This document shows positions 54,932-64,000 of a stretch of DNA of 64,000 nucleotides, piece after piece. Each line of letters opens with the position of its first letter. Positions within the stretch are counted from its first letter, which is position 1. A program made the position numbers and the translations under genes. The notes under the pieces were generated by a model. It did not search any database and was not told the DNA's origin. It saw only the letters and a program-made list of their open reading frames with translations. Origin of the DNA: an uncultured Acidimicrobiales bacterium (lineage in GTDB: Bacteria; Actinomycetota; Acidimicrobiia; Acidimicrobiales; SZUA-35); NCBI GenBank assembly GCA_937925335.1, contig CALEWY010000038.1:1-64000 (forward strand), written 5' to 3'.

Positions 54932-56152
54932 TCAGGCCTTACGTTGGCGCTGGGGGAGTGGCTTTGATGCTGCCGCCAGAAGCTCTTGGCCAGAGGGCAG
55001 TGCTTCCTCGACAGTTGTGACGGCGACGGTTGGGGCGTCGCCGATTTCGTCCACTGACTTGGAGTGCTGGCGGCGCATCACGGCGATGATGCCGCCAAAG
55101 AGCAACAGGCCACCGATCGCGAAGAATGCGATTCCGCCAATGCTGCTTCCATCGTCTGGTGCACCGTCGGAGCCGTCTTCTTGCGTGCTGCCGTCGGTGA
55201 CCACGTTCGTCGCGGAACCGTTCGAACCGTCTGTGCTTGCCTCGTCTGTGCTTGCCTCTTCGGTGCTTGCCTCGAGCTCGGCGTCCGTCTCGTCACCGTT
55301 TTGAGACGTGTCGTCGCCATCGGATGCAGCGAGTTCGGCTGGTGTGTCGTCGTTCGACGCTGGGATCGATCCCCAGAGACCGGCTTCCTCGTCCGATTCG
55401 TCTGACGCGGGCCCGATCGTTGCGCCGGAACCCGAGTCGTCCCCGGCTGCTGTTGTGGCCGGTGCGGTCGTCGTCGTCGCATCGTCGCTCGACGAAGTCG
55501 TGGACGTTGTTGCCTCGACGGTTGTGGTCGTCGCAGCTGAGGGGGCTGTTGTCGTGAGGTACTTCGTGCCAACCCAACCTTGGATCGGCGATACGACCTC
55601 GATCCAGTTGCCGTTTCCGGGCCAGGAGAGAACTTCGACCTTGGTGTCATTCGGCAACACACCGAGCGCGTCGTTCGAGGTCGACGGACCCGACCGAACC
55701 ACTAAGCCGCCGTCGGCGTCTCCCGCGGGGATCCCCGCCACATAGGCGATGGTCAGATCGGCATTGACCGCGTCGGTTGTTGACACGGTGGTCGTGACGC
55801 CAGCGCACGCTGCAAACGTGACGGGGAAGGCTTCGATGAGCTCTTTGCTGGGCATGGCGAGCAACTCGATGACGTGCGACTTTCCATCACCGGGAACGGA
55901 GGCGACGATCGTCTGTTGTGAGTCGCTTGGCTCCAGGTAGCCGCGGCCATCCAAGAACCACTGCACCTCGATCTTGAGATCATGGGTCAGTCGAATTCGT
56001 CGGTTGCCAGCATCGTTGCAGCTGGCGCCGATCTGCACGGATGCTTCAGCCGAAGCCGGCGCTGCGGAGAGCAGCGTCATCACGATCGCCGCCATGACGG
56101 CAGCCAATTTTCGGCTCAAACGGAGCCGTGCTGTGTTCCCTCGCGAATCCAT
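54932..56152 (-). CDS. Secreted membrane-anchored protein with a bacterial SH3 domain
   Basis: 406 residues. Signal peptide (KLAAVMAAIVMTLLSAAPASA, cleavage near residue 34). An immunoglobulin-like part follows, then an SH3b domain (GLVVRSGPSTSNDALGVLP ... WIEVVSPIQGWVGTKYL, about 150-205). A long Thr/Ser/Asp/Glu-rich stalk (about 205-335, with ATTTT, SDDATT and EASTDEAST repeats) leads to a membrane helix (IGGIAFFAIGGLLLFGGIIAVM) and a basic tail. SH3b domains bind peptidoglycan or peptides. The stalk suggests exposure at the cell surface. Function unknown beyond this. Confidence 0.85.
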   Translation of the reverse strand: MDSRGNTARLRLSRKLAAVMAAIVMTLLSAAPASAEASVQIGASCNDAGNRRIRLTHDLKIEVQWFLDGRGYLEPSDSQQTIVASVPGDGKSHVIELLAMPSKELIEAFPVTFAACAGVTTTVSTTDAVNADLTIAYVAGIPAGDADGGLVVRSGPSTSNDALGVLPNDTKVEVLSWPGNGNWIEVVSPIQGWVGTKYLTTTAPSAATTTTVEATTSTTSSSDDATTTTAPATTAAGDDSGSGATIGPASDESDEEAGLWGSIPASNDDTPAELAASDGDDTSQNGDETDAELEASTEEASTDEASTDGSNGSATNVVTDGSTQEDGSDGAPDDGSSIGGIAFFAIGGLLLFGGIIAVMRRQHSKSVDEIGDAPTVAVTTVEEALPSGQELLAAASKPLPQRQRKA

Positions 56153-56253
56153 ACGTGACCCGTCGGCACGATTCTGCTTCTCATGAGGAACCCTGGCGAT
56201 GAGCGCCGCCGAGCACGAGAGCCCGGCACAGCTGTCAGGGCTGACGCCACGGC

Positions 56254-56988
56254 CTACTTCGTGGCGAAACCCTGGCCGTCGAGGTAGTCACGCATGAACG
56301 GCCGGCTTTCCTTGCCGAGCAAGCCCGACATGTCAGCACTCCACGTGCGGTCGACCTTTCCGCCCGTCCGCTCCTTGTAGTACTCGCGCATCTGCTCGTC
56401 GTACGCCTCGATGCCAGCCTGATCGTTCGACTGGTCGTAGCGATCATCCTTGAGGGTGACCGACAACGGAAGGCGGGGTTTAACCGCCGGATCCTGATCG
56501 GGCCATCCAAGGCACAGACCGAAAAGCGGCATGACCTGCTCCGGAAGTTCGAGCAGCTCGGTCATCTGGGTGGGGTCGTTACGAATACCGCCGATGTAGC
56601 AGATGCCAAGGCCGATGGATTCGGCTGCCGCAACGGTGCTCTGAGCGGCGAGCGCGCAGTCGGTGGCGGCGATGATGAAGTGTTCGGTCATCCCGGCGTG
56701 AAAGTCGCCGCCTGCCATCTCGCACGCCATCGCAGAGCGGTGGAGATCGGCGCACCAGACGAAGAACGCGGCGGCGCTCTCGACATAGGTCTGCCCGCCG
56801 GCGAGCGTGGCGATCGCGGCGCGCTTCTCAGCATCGCGCACGCGGATCACCGTGGTTCCCTGCAGGTTTGACGACGTTGCGGTCGCCAAACCAGCAGCGA
56901 TGAGATCGGTGATCACCGGCTCATCGATTGGCTCCTCGGTGAACTTTCGAATCGAGCGATGGCCTTTGAGCAGCGAGATGACGTCCAC
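56254..56988 (-). CDS. NADPH-dependent flavin nitroreductase (NfrA/NfsA type)
   Basis: 244 residues. FMN-binding start LLKGHRSIRKFTEEPI with Arg/Ser/Arg, middle GTTVIRVRDAEKR, and ESIGLGICYIGGIRNDP with the NfsA-type glycine motif; PLFGLCLGWPDQDPAVKPRLP is characteristic. These enzymes reduce nitro groups or free flavin with NADPH. Start GTG 56988 is chosen to match the family; ATG 57018 would overlap the upstream crotonase gene. It lies 14 bp after that gene, in the same operon. Confidence 0.88.
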   Translation of the reverse strand: MDVISLLKGHRSIRKFTEEPIDEPVITDLIAAGLATATSSNLQGTTVIRVRDAEKRAAIATLAGGQTYVESAAAFFVWCADLHRSAMACEMAGGDFHAGMTEHFIIAATDCALAAQSTVAAAESIGLGICYIGGIRNDPTQMTELLELPEQVMPLFGLCLGWPDQDPAVKPRLPLSVTLKDDRYDQSNDQAGIEAYDEQMREYYKERTGGKVDRTWSADMSGLLGKESRPFMRDYLDGQGFATK

Positions 56989-57002
56989 CTCGCAGACCCT
57001 AC

Positions 57003-57776
57003 TCAGGTGCCGGTCCACTCAGGGTCGCGCTTCTCGGCGAAGGCCGTTGGGCCTTCCTTGGCATCATTTGAGGTGAACACGGGGCCCTGCAAGGAGGCTT
57101 GCAGCTTCCACAGTTCTGCTTCGTCATAACCCTGACTGGCGGCCTTCACGAGTTGCTTCGATGCCGCGACGGCGAGGGGTGCGTTCTTGGCGACTCGTTC
57201 GGCGAGTGCGATGGCGGCATCGAGCGCACCGCCGGCTTCGGTCACCTCGGAGATCAAGCCGAACTCCATCCCTTCTTCAGCGGAGATGTTGTCGCCGGTG
57301 ATGGCCATCTCCATGGCCTTGGCGTAGCCAACTCGACTCGGGAGGCGCAGCACGCCACCACCGGCGGCGAACAGTCCGACCTTCACTTCACGAATGCCGA
57401 GCTTCGCACCGGCGGATGCGACGAGCAGATCACACGACAGCGCGAGCTCGAGGCCGCCGGCGATGGCGAAACCCTCGATGGCGCCGATGAGAGGCTTCTC
57501 TGCTCCGGCCTTGATGAACTCCATCATCGGGCCGATGTCTTCGCCGCGAGAGAAGGCTTTGAGGTCCATTCCCGAGCTGAAACCTCCGCCGTTGCCCGTG
57601 AGGACGCCGGCCGTCAGGCCCGGATCGGAGTTCAGCTGCTGGGTTGCCTCCCACAAGCCGTGGGACAACGCACCGTTGATGGCGTTGCGAGCCTCGGGCC
57701 GGTTGAGGGTGATGATCAGCACCCGGCCTCGTTGTTCGGTTAGGACGGCTGGGGCTTCGGCGCTCGTGTCACTCAT
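57003..57776 (-). CDS. Enoyl-CoA hydratase/isomerase (crotonase) family protein
   Basis: 257 residues. The oxyanion-hole segment is GGGFSSGMDLKAF, and the catalytic region is GFAIAGGLELALSCDLLVAS with one active-site Glu (in GGLELAL); the ending EKRDPEWTGT is typical. Such enzymes hydrate or isomerise acyl-CoAs during fatty-acid or amino-acid breakdown. It begins at ATG 57776 and is followed by the nitroreductase gene; a functional link between the two is not established. Confidence 0.92.
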   Translation of the reverse strand: MSDTSAEAPAVLTEQRGRVLIITLNRPEARNAINGALSHGLWEATQQLNSDPGLTAGVLTGNGGGFSSGMDLKAFSRGEDIGPMMEFIKAGAEKPLIGAIEGFAIAGGLELALSCDLLVASAGAKLGIREVKVGLFAAGGGVLRLPSRVGYAKAMEMAITGDNISAEEGMEFGLISEVTEAGGALDAAIALAERVAKNAPLAVAASKQLVKAASQGYDEAELWKLQASLQGPVFTSNDAKEGPTAFAEKRDPEWTGT

Positions 57777-57808
57777 GTCGACATCTCACAACCACCGGCC
57801 AGGTCAGA

Positions 57809-57880
57809 GCAAGTCGAAGCGCTCGTCGATGCAGTCGTTGGTGCATTCGCCGCTGCAGTCGTTGATGCGGTCGCCGAAGC
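57809..57880. repeat. Period-12 repeat between the crotonase gene and the DUF11 gene
   Basis: Six consecutive 12-mers ending in GC with consensus NNTCGYYGRWGC (for example GCTCGTCGATGC, AGTCGTTGGTGC, AGTCGTTGATGC). One frame reads as a four-residue-periodic helix-like string (VDAV-VGAF-AAAV-VDAV), but no start codon supports a gene. Confidence 0.8.
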
Positions 57881-57929
57881 GATGGCTGAGATTTTGGCGC
57901 TGGTGTTCGGGCACGCGGCCCGGCGCTGA

Positions 57930-60900
57930 TCAGGCGAGCGCTTCTTCGTCTTCGCGCTTGGCGACTCGGACGGCCAAGAAGCCGACGATCAACATTGGCG
58001 TTGCGACGAAGATCAAGCCGAGCGTGCCTGCACCGGTGAAGGCCAGTCGACCCTGCGGCGCCCGAGCGACCGCGGACGATGCCACAACCACAACACCATC
58101 CGGGCCATCGCCGCCGACGAGGCCACCCGCAGAAGCGGTCGCGGTGTTGGTGACTGAGCCGACGGTGGCTCGAACGTTGGTCACGATCTGGATGACAGCA
58201 GTGGAGCCGCTCGCGAGACCGTCGATCTCACAGTCGAACTGCTGGCCAGCGATGGTGCACGATGTTCCGTCGGGTGCGGTGTGGCTTGTGTAGGCCAGCG
58301 ACAGCGGGAGCGAGTCGGCGAGCGTGATCGGCGTCACGACCGCATCCGGCCCGTCGTTCGTGACGACCACGGTCCATATGACGGGGGATCCGGTCGTCAG
58401 TCTCGATGCTTCAACCGTCTTTTCGATGGCGAGCGCCGAGTTGGATCGGGTGACTTGGCCGTTGGCCGTGGCTTCCGCTGTTGTTGGATCAGTCTCAGTG
58501 GCTTCGACCGATGCGGTGTTCTGAATCGCTCCGACGACCGACACATCGATCGAGGTTTCAACGGTGATGGTCACCGATTCGCCAACGTCGAGGTCGCCGA
58601 GTTCACAGCTGATCGTGTCGTCGCAACCGTCGATCGACGTCGAGACCACGCTCAACCCGTCGGGGAGGGAGTCGGTCATGACCACGTCGGTAGCGGTCGA
58701 CGGGCCATCGTTGGTGACGACGATCGACCAGGTGGCGTTGCCGCCCGCCTTGGGATCGTCGGTCTCGAGCGACTTCGTCACCGTGAGATCGGCGATGCGT
58801 TCGACCGTTGCCTGAGTGGTGTCGACGTCGTTGAGTGGGTTCGGGTCGGCGGCGTCAGAGGCTGCGCTGGCCACGTTTCGAAGCACGCCCTCGTAGTCGG
58901 CGTCGACGATGCCGGTGAGCGTCACGTCAAGCGTTCCACCGACGGGAATGTCGCCGAGGTTGCAGGTGAGAACACCAGCGGCGAGCGAACAGTCGGCGGG
59001 GAGCGTGAGTGCAATCCCAGCCGGAACCTCGTCGGTGATCGTCACGTTTCGAGCGATCGAGGGGCCGAAGTTGGCAACGGTGATGTCGTAGGAGATCGCC
59101 TCACCGGCGACGACACTGTCCGGGCCGGTCTTGTCGATCTCGAGGTCGGCGACCTCGTCGAGAGCGATCGTTTCCGAGTCGGTCGGATCGAGGTTGGTGT
59201 TCGGCTCATCCGACGTGACCGCCACGGTGTTCGTGAGGTCGCCGGTTGCCGTCGCATCGATGATCACGCCGACCGTGAAGGTCAGCGAATCACCAGCGGC
59301 CAGTGATGGCGCCGAGCATTCGATCGTCGTTGCATCGAGGGCGATGCACGAAGGGGAGGACGTCGACGGATCGAACGTCATTTCGGCCGGCAGCGTGTCG
59401 GTGACGACAATGTTGGCTGCGTTCGACGGCCCGGCGTTCGTGACGGTGAGGTCGAAGGTCGTGCCGCTTCCGGCGGCAGCCGTCGGAGCGATCGCCACCT
59501 TGTCGATGCTCAGGTCGACGGAGCGAGCGATCGGATCGATGGTCGAACCTTCGCCCGGGGTCGGATCCTCGTCGCCGGTGACAACGGCCTTGTTCTCGAA
59601 GGTGTCACCGGTCTGCAGATTGGCGGCAGGCAGCACGTCAATCTCGATCGTTGCGGTCGATCCGGAATCGAGCGTGCCGATCGGGCAATCGACCGTTGCG
59701 GTGCCGGTCGTACAGGTGAAGGTCGTTGGTGCCGAGACGACTCGGACGTCCACCACGGTGCCGCCGGGTGGGATGAGATCGGTGAGCTCGATGTTGGTCG
59801 CCTGTGACGGGCCTTCGTTTTCGACGGTCAGCGTGTAGGTCACGACAACACCGGGCGTGATCGGCGACGTGCCGGCGACCTTGGTGACCGTGACTTCAGC
59901 CGACCGATTGACGGTGGTCTCTTCGGTGATGCTGACGGGCGGTGCGAGGTCGCCACTTGCGGTCGCTTCGTTGACGAGCATCGTGCCATCGGCAAAGCCC
60001 TGGTCGACGTCGCCTGCGATCCGGATGGTCGGGTTGGCGTTGAGCACCAGCGTTCCGAGGGTGCAGGTGATCACCTGCCCCGTCGCCGGCGTGCCACTCG
60101 TCAACGAGCAGTCCGGGTCGGATGCAGCCGGGTCGAACGTAACGCCGATCGGGAGCGTGTCGACAACCTGAACGTTGTCGGTGTCGGACGGGCCGAGGTT
60201 GGTGACTTGGATGTCCCACGCGATGCCTTCACCGGCGACGACGGGGTCGAGCACATCGACCTTAGCGATGGCAAGACCGCTCGTTCGGGCGATGTCGGCA
60301 GCGTGGGATGACTCGTTGTTGAGCGGGTTGGGATCAGGCTCGGCGGCCGAGATGATCACGTCGTTGTTGAGGACGAACCCGTCGGCCAAACCGGGGTCGA
60401 GATCGACGTTGATGAGCAGTTGGTCGGTCGATCCTGCCGCGATCGATGGGATCGTGCACGTCACGGTTGTGCCAGCTGCGGAGCAGCGAGCGTCGGAACC
60501 GGTCGTCTGGAACGTCGTACCGACGGGGAGCGTGTCGGTGACGACGATGCTCGTCGCTTCCGATGCGCCGTCGTTGGCGATGTCGAGGGTCCACGTGAGC
60601 GAGGTACCAGCGGTCGATGAGCCGCCCGGTCCTCGCTTGATGATCGAGAGATCCGCCTCACGGGTGACGGGGGCCGAGTCGGCTGCGTCGTTGTTGAGCG
60701 GGTCGGGATCGGGTTCGTTGGCGGCGACGGTTGCGTCGTTCGCAAGGGTGGATGCAGCGGCGAGCCCTTGGTCGGTGTCGGCGCCGATCAGGAATGTGAC
60801 CGAGTCGCCGTTCGGCACGTTCGAAATTGAGCAGGTCACCGTTGAGCCTGTAGCGGTACACGGCGTTGAGGAGAGGTCGGTTCGGAAGGTCAAACCGGTC

Positions 60901-63900
60901 GGGAGCACGTCGGTGACCGTCACCCCGGTTGCGTCGGACAAGCCGGCGTTGGTTGCCGTGAGCTCGAACAGCACCGGCTCGCCGGCGACGATCGGGCTGG
61001 TGAGAATGGTCTTCGTCAGCGACAGATCGGCGGAGCGAACAATGTTGGCCGGAACGCTGGAGCCGTTGTCCGCCGCGTTCGGATCGGGCTCGTTTGCCGA
61101 GACCGATGCGTTGTTGGTCAGCGTCGATCCTGCGGCGACGTTCGAGGCGACGTCGACATCGACGGTGATGAGAATCGAGTCGCCAGGCTGCATCGATGCG
61201 ATGGAGCACGTGAGGGCGCCCGGAGTGGTGGAGCAGCCGGCCGGTCCGGTGAACCCGGTGATGGTCAGCCCGGCTGGAACGGCGTCGGTGATCGTCACCC
61301 CGGTTGCGACCGATGGGCCATCGTTCTCCACCGTGATGGAGTACGAACCGGTTCCACCAGCGGTGAGTTCGGCGGCACCCGTCTTGACGATGGAGAGGTC
61401 AGCCGAGCGAGTGATTGCACCGTCGGCGGACGACGAGTTGTCCGATGTTGGGGTGCCTTCGTCGGGGTCTGGCGTCGAGCTCGTGACACTTGCGGTGTTC
61501 GAGAGGAACGAGAGCGGCGTTGCGTCATCGTCGAGGAGGAAGGTGAGCGAGATGGTCTCGACGGCGGCCGGAGTGAGGTTGCCGAGATCACAGCTGACGG
61601 ACGTGCCGGCCAGATCACAGCGTGAGTCCGAGGCCGGGTCGTCATAGGTGACGACACTCGGGAAGACGTCTTCGACGGTGACATCGACCGCTTCGGAGGG
61701 TCCGTCGTTGGTGATGGTGAGTTCGTAGGTCACGTTCTCGCCGGCGACGACTGGGTCGGTGATCCGAACCTTCACGATGGACAGATCGGCTGATGGGGCA
61801 ACCGTGCTCGTGACGGTCTCGGAGTCGTTCGTCGAATCCGGATCGTCTTCGTCCGCACTGACCGACGCGGTGTTGGCGATGTCGCCGGTGAGCGTGGGAT
61901 CGAGATCGACGGCGATGATGAATGAGTCGGCTGCTGCATTGGCGAGCGAGGCCAGCGTGCAGGTGATCGTCTCGCCCGTCGCCGGGGTTCCTGCGGTCAC
62001 CGAGCAGCGAGCATCGGAGGCCGCAGCGTTGAAGGTCGCACCAGCCGGAAGTGTGTCGGTGACGACGACGTTGGTTGCGTCGGAGGGGCCGATGTTGGAG
62101 ACGTCCAGCGTCCAGGAGGTGGGGCTACCGGGAACCGGCGTTGCGGCGGGCGGGACCTTGTCGATCGCAAGATCGGCGCTGCGCACGATTGGGATATCGG
62201 CGGTGCCGATGTCGTTCGTGGCGTTCGGATCATCCTCGGTTGCTGTCGCGCTGGCGCTGTTGACGAGGGTGGACGGCACGATCGACGGATCCAGGTCGGC
62301 GACGATGGTGATCGTCTGTGATGTTCCGGCAGCGACGGTTCCGATCGTGCACGTTGCTCCTGGGGCGCTTGCAGCACACGTTGCGGTCGAGCCGGTCGGC
62401 TGGAACGTGACGCCTGCTGGGAGCGTGTCGGTGACCGTCACGTTGGTGGCGTCGGACGGACCGTCGTTGGTGACGACCAGTTCGAAGGTGACGGGTTCGC
62501 CGGCGACAGGGTCCGTTGTGAGCAGCGTCTTGGTGATGCCGATGTCGGCGCTGGTGTCCACCGTGATCGACTCGAGAGCGTCGGCCCCATCGGGGTCGGT
62601 CTCGGCCGCAGTCGCCGAGGCGGTGTTGTCGATAGTCGTTGCGTCGGCGACGTCAGCGTCGACCGTTGCAACGACGGTGATCTCGAAGGTGGCGCTGGGA
62701 GCGAGCTGGGCCAGCGTGCAGTCGATGATGTTTCCGGTGATGTCGCAAGTGCCGGGTCCTGCCGGCGTGGCGCTGACAGCGGTGAGACCGGTGGCGAGCG
62801 GATCCAAGATGTTGACATCGGTGGCGATCGAGGGGCCGTCGTTGGTGACGACCACGGTGTAGGTCACGTTCTCACCGGCGACGATCACGCTGGCATCGGC
62901 CAGCTTCGTGATCTGCAGATCGGCAACACGATCGACGTCGGTTCGGGAGTCGCCGGTGTCGTTCGTTGCGTCGGGGTCATCGGTTGGGGAGTCGATCGAT
63001 GCGTTGTTGACCAGCTCGCCGCCGTCAGCAGCCGCTTCGTCGAGCGCTCCGCCGATGATGATGGAGGTGGTGGCGGTTGGGCCGGTGGGGGCCATGTTGC
63101 CGATGGTGCATGTGATGACTTGGCCGGTGGCGGGGGTGCCGGAGCTGAGGACGCAGCGGGGGTCGGAGGTTGCGGGGTCGAAGGTGACGCCGATGGGGAG
63201 GGTGTCGGTGACGACGGCCGCGACGGCGGTCGACGGACCAGCGTTCGTTGCGGTGATCGTCCACGAGAGGTCGGTTCCGGCGGTGACGGTGGCAGGGCCC
63301 ACCTTCACGACGCTGAGGTCGGCCGAAGGAGCGACTGGGCTCACGTCGGTGGCCGTGTCGTTGCCGGTACCCGAATCAGGGGTCGGCGAGTCGATCGTGG
63401 CGCTGTTGGTGAGGGTTGCGGCCGTGACGGTTGAGTCGACGTCGCCGCCGATGATGATGGAGGTGGTGGCGGTTGGGCCGGTGGGGGCCATGTTGCCGAT
63501 GGTGCAGGTGATGACTTGGCCGGTGGCGGGGGTGCCGGAGCTCACGACGCAGCGGGGGTCGGAGGTTGCGGGGTCGAAGGTGACGCCGATGGGGAGGGTG
63601 TCGGTGACGACAGCGGCGACGGCAGTTGAGGGGCCGGCGTTGGCGGCTCCAACGGTCCATTCGTAGGGCTCGCCTGGCACGATCGGATCGGCTGAAGACG
63701 TCTTCGTGACGGAGAGGTCAGCATCGGCCGTGACGGTGATGGTGTCGGCACCCGCGTCGTTGGTCGAGTCGGGGTCACCCTCGGTTGCGTCGGCCGTCGC
63801 GGTATTGGCGATCGGCCCGGCAGCGGCTGCAGGGTCGATGTCGAAGACGAGTTCGAGCGTCTCTGCGCCAGCGGCGGTCGTGAGCGTTCCGAGCGTGCAG

Positions 63901-64000
63901 ACCACGTCGGTGCCGACGAGGTCACAGCGGCTATCGCTGCTTGCGTCGACGTAGATGAGGCCCGCAGGTACGGGGTCGGTGATCGTGGTGGACGTTGCGT
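57930..64000 (-). CDS. Giant DUF11-repeat surface protein with LAxTG sorting motif (5' end outside window)
   Basis: At least 2000 residues; the frame stays open to the right edge, so the start is missing. It is a chain of about 15 complete repeats of roughly 120-132 residues plus a partial one, each beginning ADLS-x-x-K and containing NDGPS, TDTLP and TCT-like words: the DUF11 beta-sandwich, seen in cell-surface adhesins and S-layer-associated proteins. The C-terminus reads GRLAFTGAGTLG, a hydrophobic helix (LIFVATPMLIVGFLAV) and a charged tail (KREDEEAL): LAFTG fits a class E sortase LAxTG signal. The protein should be wall-anchored and extended, acting in adhesion or as a surface fibre. No sortase gene is in the window. 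Confidence 0.92.
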   Translation of the reverse strand, partial: ATSTTITDPVPAGLIYVDASSDSRCDLVGTDVVCTLGTLTTAAGAETLELVFDIDPAAAAGPIANTATADATEGDPDSTNDAGADTITVTADADLSVTKTSSADPIVPGEPYEWTVGAANAGPSTAVAAVVTDTLPIGVTFDPATSDPRCVVSSGTPATGQVITCTIGNMAPTGPTATTSIIIGGDVDSTVTAATLTNSATIDSPTPDSGTGNDTATDVSPVAPSADLSVVKVGPATVTAGTDLSWTITATNAGPSTAVAAVVTDTLPIGVTFDPATSDPRCVLSSGTPATGQVITCTIGNMAPTGPTATTSIIIGGALDEAAADGGELVNNASIDSPTDDPDATNDTGDSRTDVDRVADLQITKLADASVIVAGENVTYTVVVTNDGPSIATDVNILDPLATGLTAVSATPAGPGTCDITGNIIDCTLAQLAPSATFEITVVATVDADVADATTIDNTASATAAETDPDGADALESITVDTSADIGITKTLLTTDPVAGEPVTFELVVTNDGPSDATNVTVTDTLPAGVTFQPTGSTATCAASAPGATCTIGTVAAGTSQTITIVADLDPSIVPSTLVNSASATATEDDPNATNDIGTADIPIVRSADLAIDKVPPAATPVPGSPTSWTLDVSNIGPSDATNVVVTDTLPAGATFNAAASDARCSVTAGTPATGETITCTLASLANAAADSFIIAVDLDPTLTGDIANTASVSADEDDPDSTNDSETVTSTVAPSADLSIVKVRITDPVVAGENVTYELTITNDGPSEAVDVTVEDVFPSVVTYDDPASDSRCDLAGTSVSCDLGNLTPAAVETISLTFLLDDDATPLSFLSNTASVTSSTPDPDEGTPTSDNSSSADGAITRSADLSIVKTGAAELTAGGTGSYSITVENDGPSVATGVTITDAVPAGLTITGFTGPAGCSTTPGALTCSIASMQPGDSILITVDVDVASNVAAGSTLTNNASVSANEPDPNAADNGSSVPANIVRSADLSLTKTILTSPIVAGEPVLFELTATNAGLSDATGVTVTDVLPTGLTFRTDLSSTPCTATGSTVTCSISNVPNGDSVTFLIGADTDQGLAAASTLANDATVAANEPDPDPLNNDAADSAPVTREADLSIIKRGPGGSSTAGTSLTWTLDIANDGASEATSIVVTDTLPVGTTFQTTGSDARCSAAGTTVTCTIPSIAAGSTDQLLINVDLDPGLADGFVLNNDVIISAAEPDPNPLNNESSHAADIARTSGLAIAKVDVLDPVVAGEGIAWDIQVTNLGPSDTDNVQVVDTLPIGVTFDPAASDPDCSLTSGTPATGQVITCTLGTLVLNANPTIRIAGDVDQGFADGTMLVNEATASGDLAPPVSITEETTVNRSAEVTVTKVAGTSPITPGVVVTYTLTVENEGPSQATNIELTDLIPPGGTVVDVRVVSAPTTFTCTTGTATVDCPIGTLDSGSTATIEIDVLPAANLQTGDTFENKAVVTGDEDPTPGEGSTIDPIARSVDLSIDKVAIAPTAAAGSGTTFDLTVTNAGPSNAANIVVTDTLPAEMTFDPSTSSPSCIALDATTIECSAPSLAAGDSLTFTVGVIIDATATGDLTNTVAVTSDEPNTNLDPTDSETIALDEVADLEIDKTGPDSVVAGEAISYDITVANFGPSIARNVTITDEVPAGIALTLPADCSLAAGVLTCNLGDIPVGGTLDVTLTGIVDADYEGVLRNVASAASDAADPNPLNDVDTTQATVERIADLTVTKSLETDDPKAGGNATWSIVVTNDGPSTATDVVMTDSLPDGLSVVSTSIDGCDDTISCELGDLDVGESVTITVETSIDVSVVGAIQNTASVEATETDPTTAEATANGQVTRSNSALAIEKTVEASRLTTGSPVIWTVVVTNDGPDAVVTPITLADSLPLSLAYTSHTAPDGTSCTIAGQQFDCEIDGLASGSTAVIQIVTNVRATVGSVTNTATASAGGLVGGDGPDGVVVVASSAVARAPQGRLAFTGAGTLGLIFVATPMLIVGFLAVRVAKREDEEALA
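63051..63611 (-). repeat. Near-identical 165-bp segments within two DUF11 repeats
   Basis: 63051-63215 and 63447-63611 (offset 396 bp, exactly one 132-residue repeat) are almost identical at DNA level; I find only about three differences, at 63115/63511 and around 63155/63551. The other DUF11 copies differ much more. Codons in these segments favour a G/C pattern (runs of GGGG on the plus strand) that is unlike the surrounding repeats, consistent with recent duplication or gene conversion. Confidence 0.85.

Noticed and set aside
57394..58293. Plus-strand open frame of 299 codons
   Set aside because: It crosses the crotonase start, a period-12 repeat and the antisense end of the DUF11 gene; no coherent domain.
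58281..62862. Several long plus-strand frames opposite the DUF11 gene
   Set aside because: All are shadows of the repetitive minus-strand gene, which shows regular DUF11 motifs and an LAFTG end.

Overview
The window looks like the chromosome of a free-living, high-GC actinobacterium of the class Acidimicrobiia (Ilumatobacter-like). The grounds are the G/C-ending codon use, the actinobacterial ribosomal-protein and tsa/gro/gua gene order, a CIRCE-type groES operator, a cysteine-free S4 protein, a GuaB3-type protein and a class-E-like LAxTG wall-anchor motif. No phage, plasmid, CRISPR array, tRNA or rRNA gene was found. The assignment rests on recognised families and gene order, not on a database search.

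Layout. 0.07-1.8 kb: a two-component system on the minus strand. 2.2-6.4 kb: the end of the ribosomal-protein supercluster (infA-rpmJ-rpsM-rpsK-rpsD-rpoA-rplQ-truA). 6.7-7.5 kb: a PRC-barrel gene, a terminator-like hairpin and a 29-bp repeat array. 7.5-16.5 kb: rplM-rpsI-glmM-glmS-acpS-(unknown)-alr-hydrolase, covering ribosome, amino-sugar/peptidoglycan precursor and acyl-carrier activation functions. 16.5-23.3 kb: an accessory block with a frameshifted tRNA-queuosine-mannosyltransferase-like gene, a CDP-alcohol phosphotransferase, a three-gene catabolic operon (serine esterase, Baeyer-Villiger monooxygenase, nitronate-monooxygenase-like flavoprotein) and a PhyH-type dioxygenase. 23.6-26.3 kb: tsaE-tsaB-rimI-tsaD with overlapping start/stop codons (t6A synthesis). 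26.4-32.5 kb: a coupled acyl-reductase/exporter/sulfotransferase operon, TerC and a Rieske lipoprotein. 32.6-34.6 kb: groES-groEL. 35-48.7 kb: a second accessory block (DUF5655, DUF2087 regulator, mutarotase, amidase, PfkB kinase, small membrane proteins, a LacI-sensor/GGDEF fusion, Nudix, YcaQ-like glycosylase, a large proline-rich membrane protein). 48.8-51.5 kb: guaB3-guaA. 51.8-57.8 kb: an MFS gene broken by a nonsense codon, amidohydrolase, SH3 surface protein, nitroreductase and crotonase. 57.9 kb to the right edge: a giant DUF11-repeat, LAxTG-anchored surface protein that runs out of the window.

The conserved genes keep the order seen around rplM-glmM-glmS-alr-tsaE-tsaB-rimI-tsaD-groES-groEL-guaB3-guaA in other actinobacteria. 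The accessory blocks read as insertions between these conserved pieces.

Most notable observations: infA appears to start with AUC behind a perfect Shine-Dalgarno; GlmS is about twice the usual length yet keeps every catalytic residue; GuaB3 has alanine where the catalytic cysteine should be; short tandem repeats repeatedly sit over or just after stop codons; a family of GGTCTCTGAGACC palindromes has co-varying arms; a periplasmic-binding-protein-like sensor is fused to a diguanylate cyclase; and three genes carry apparent lesions or non-canonical starts (DUF3524 glycosyltransferase, Nudix, MFS).
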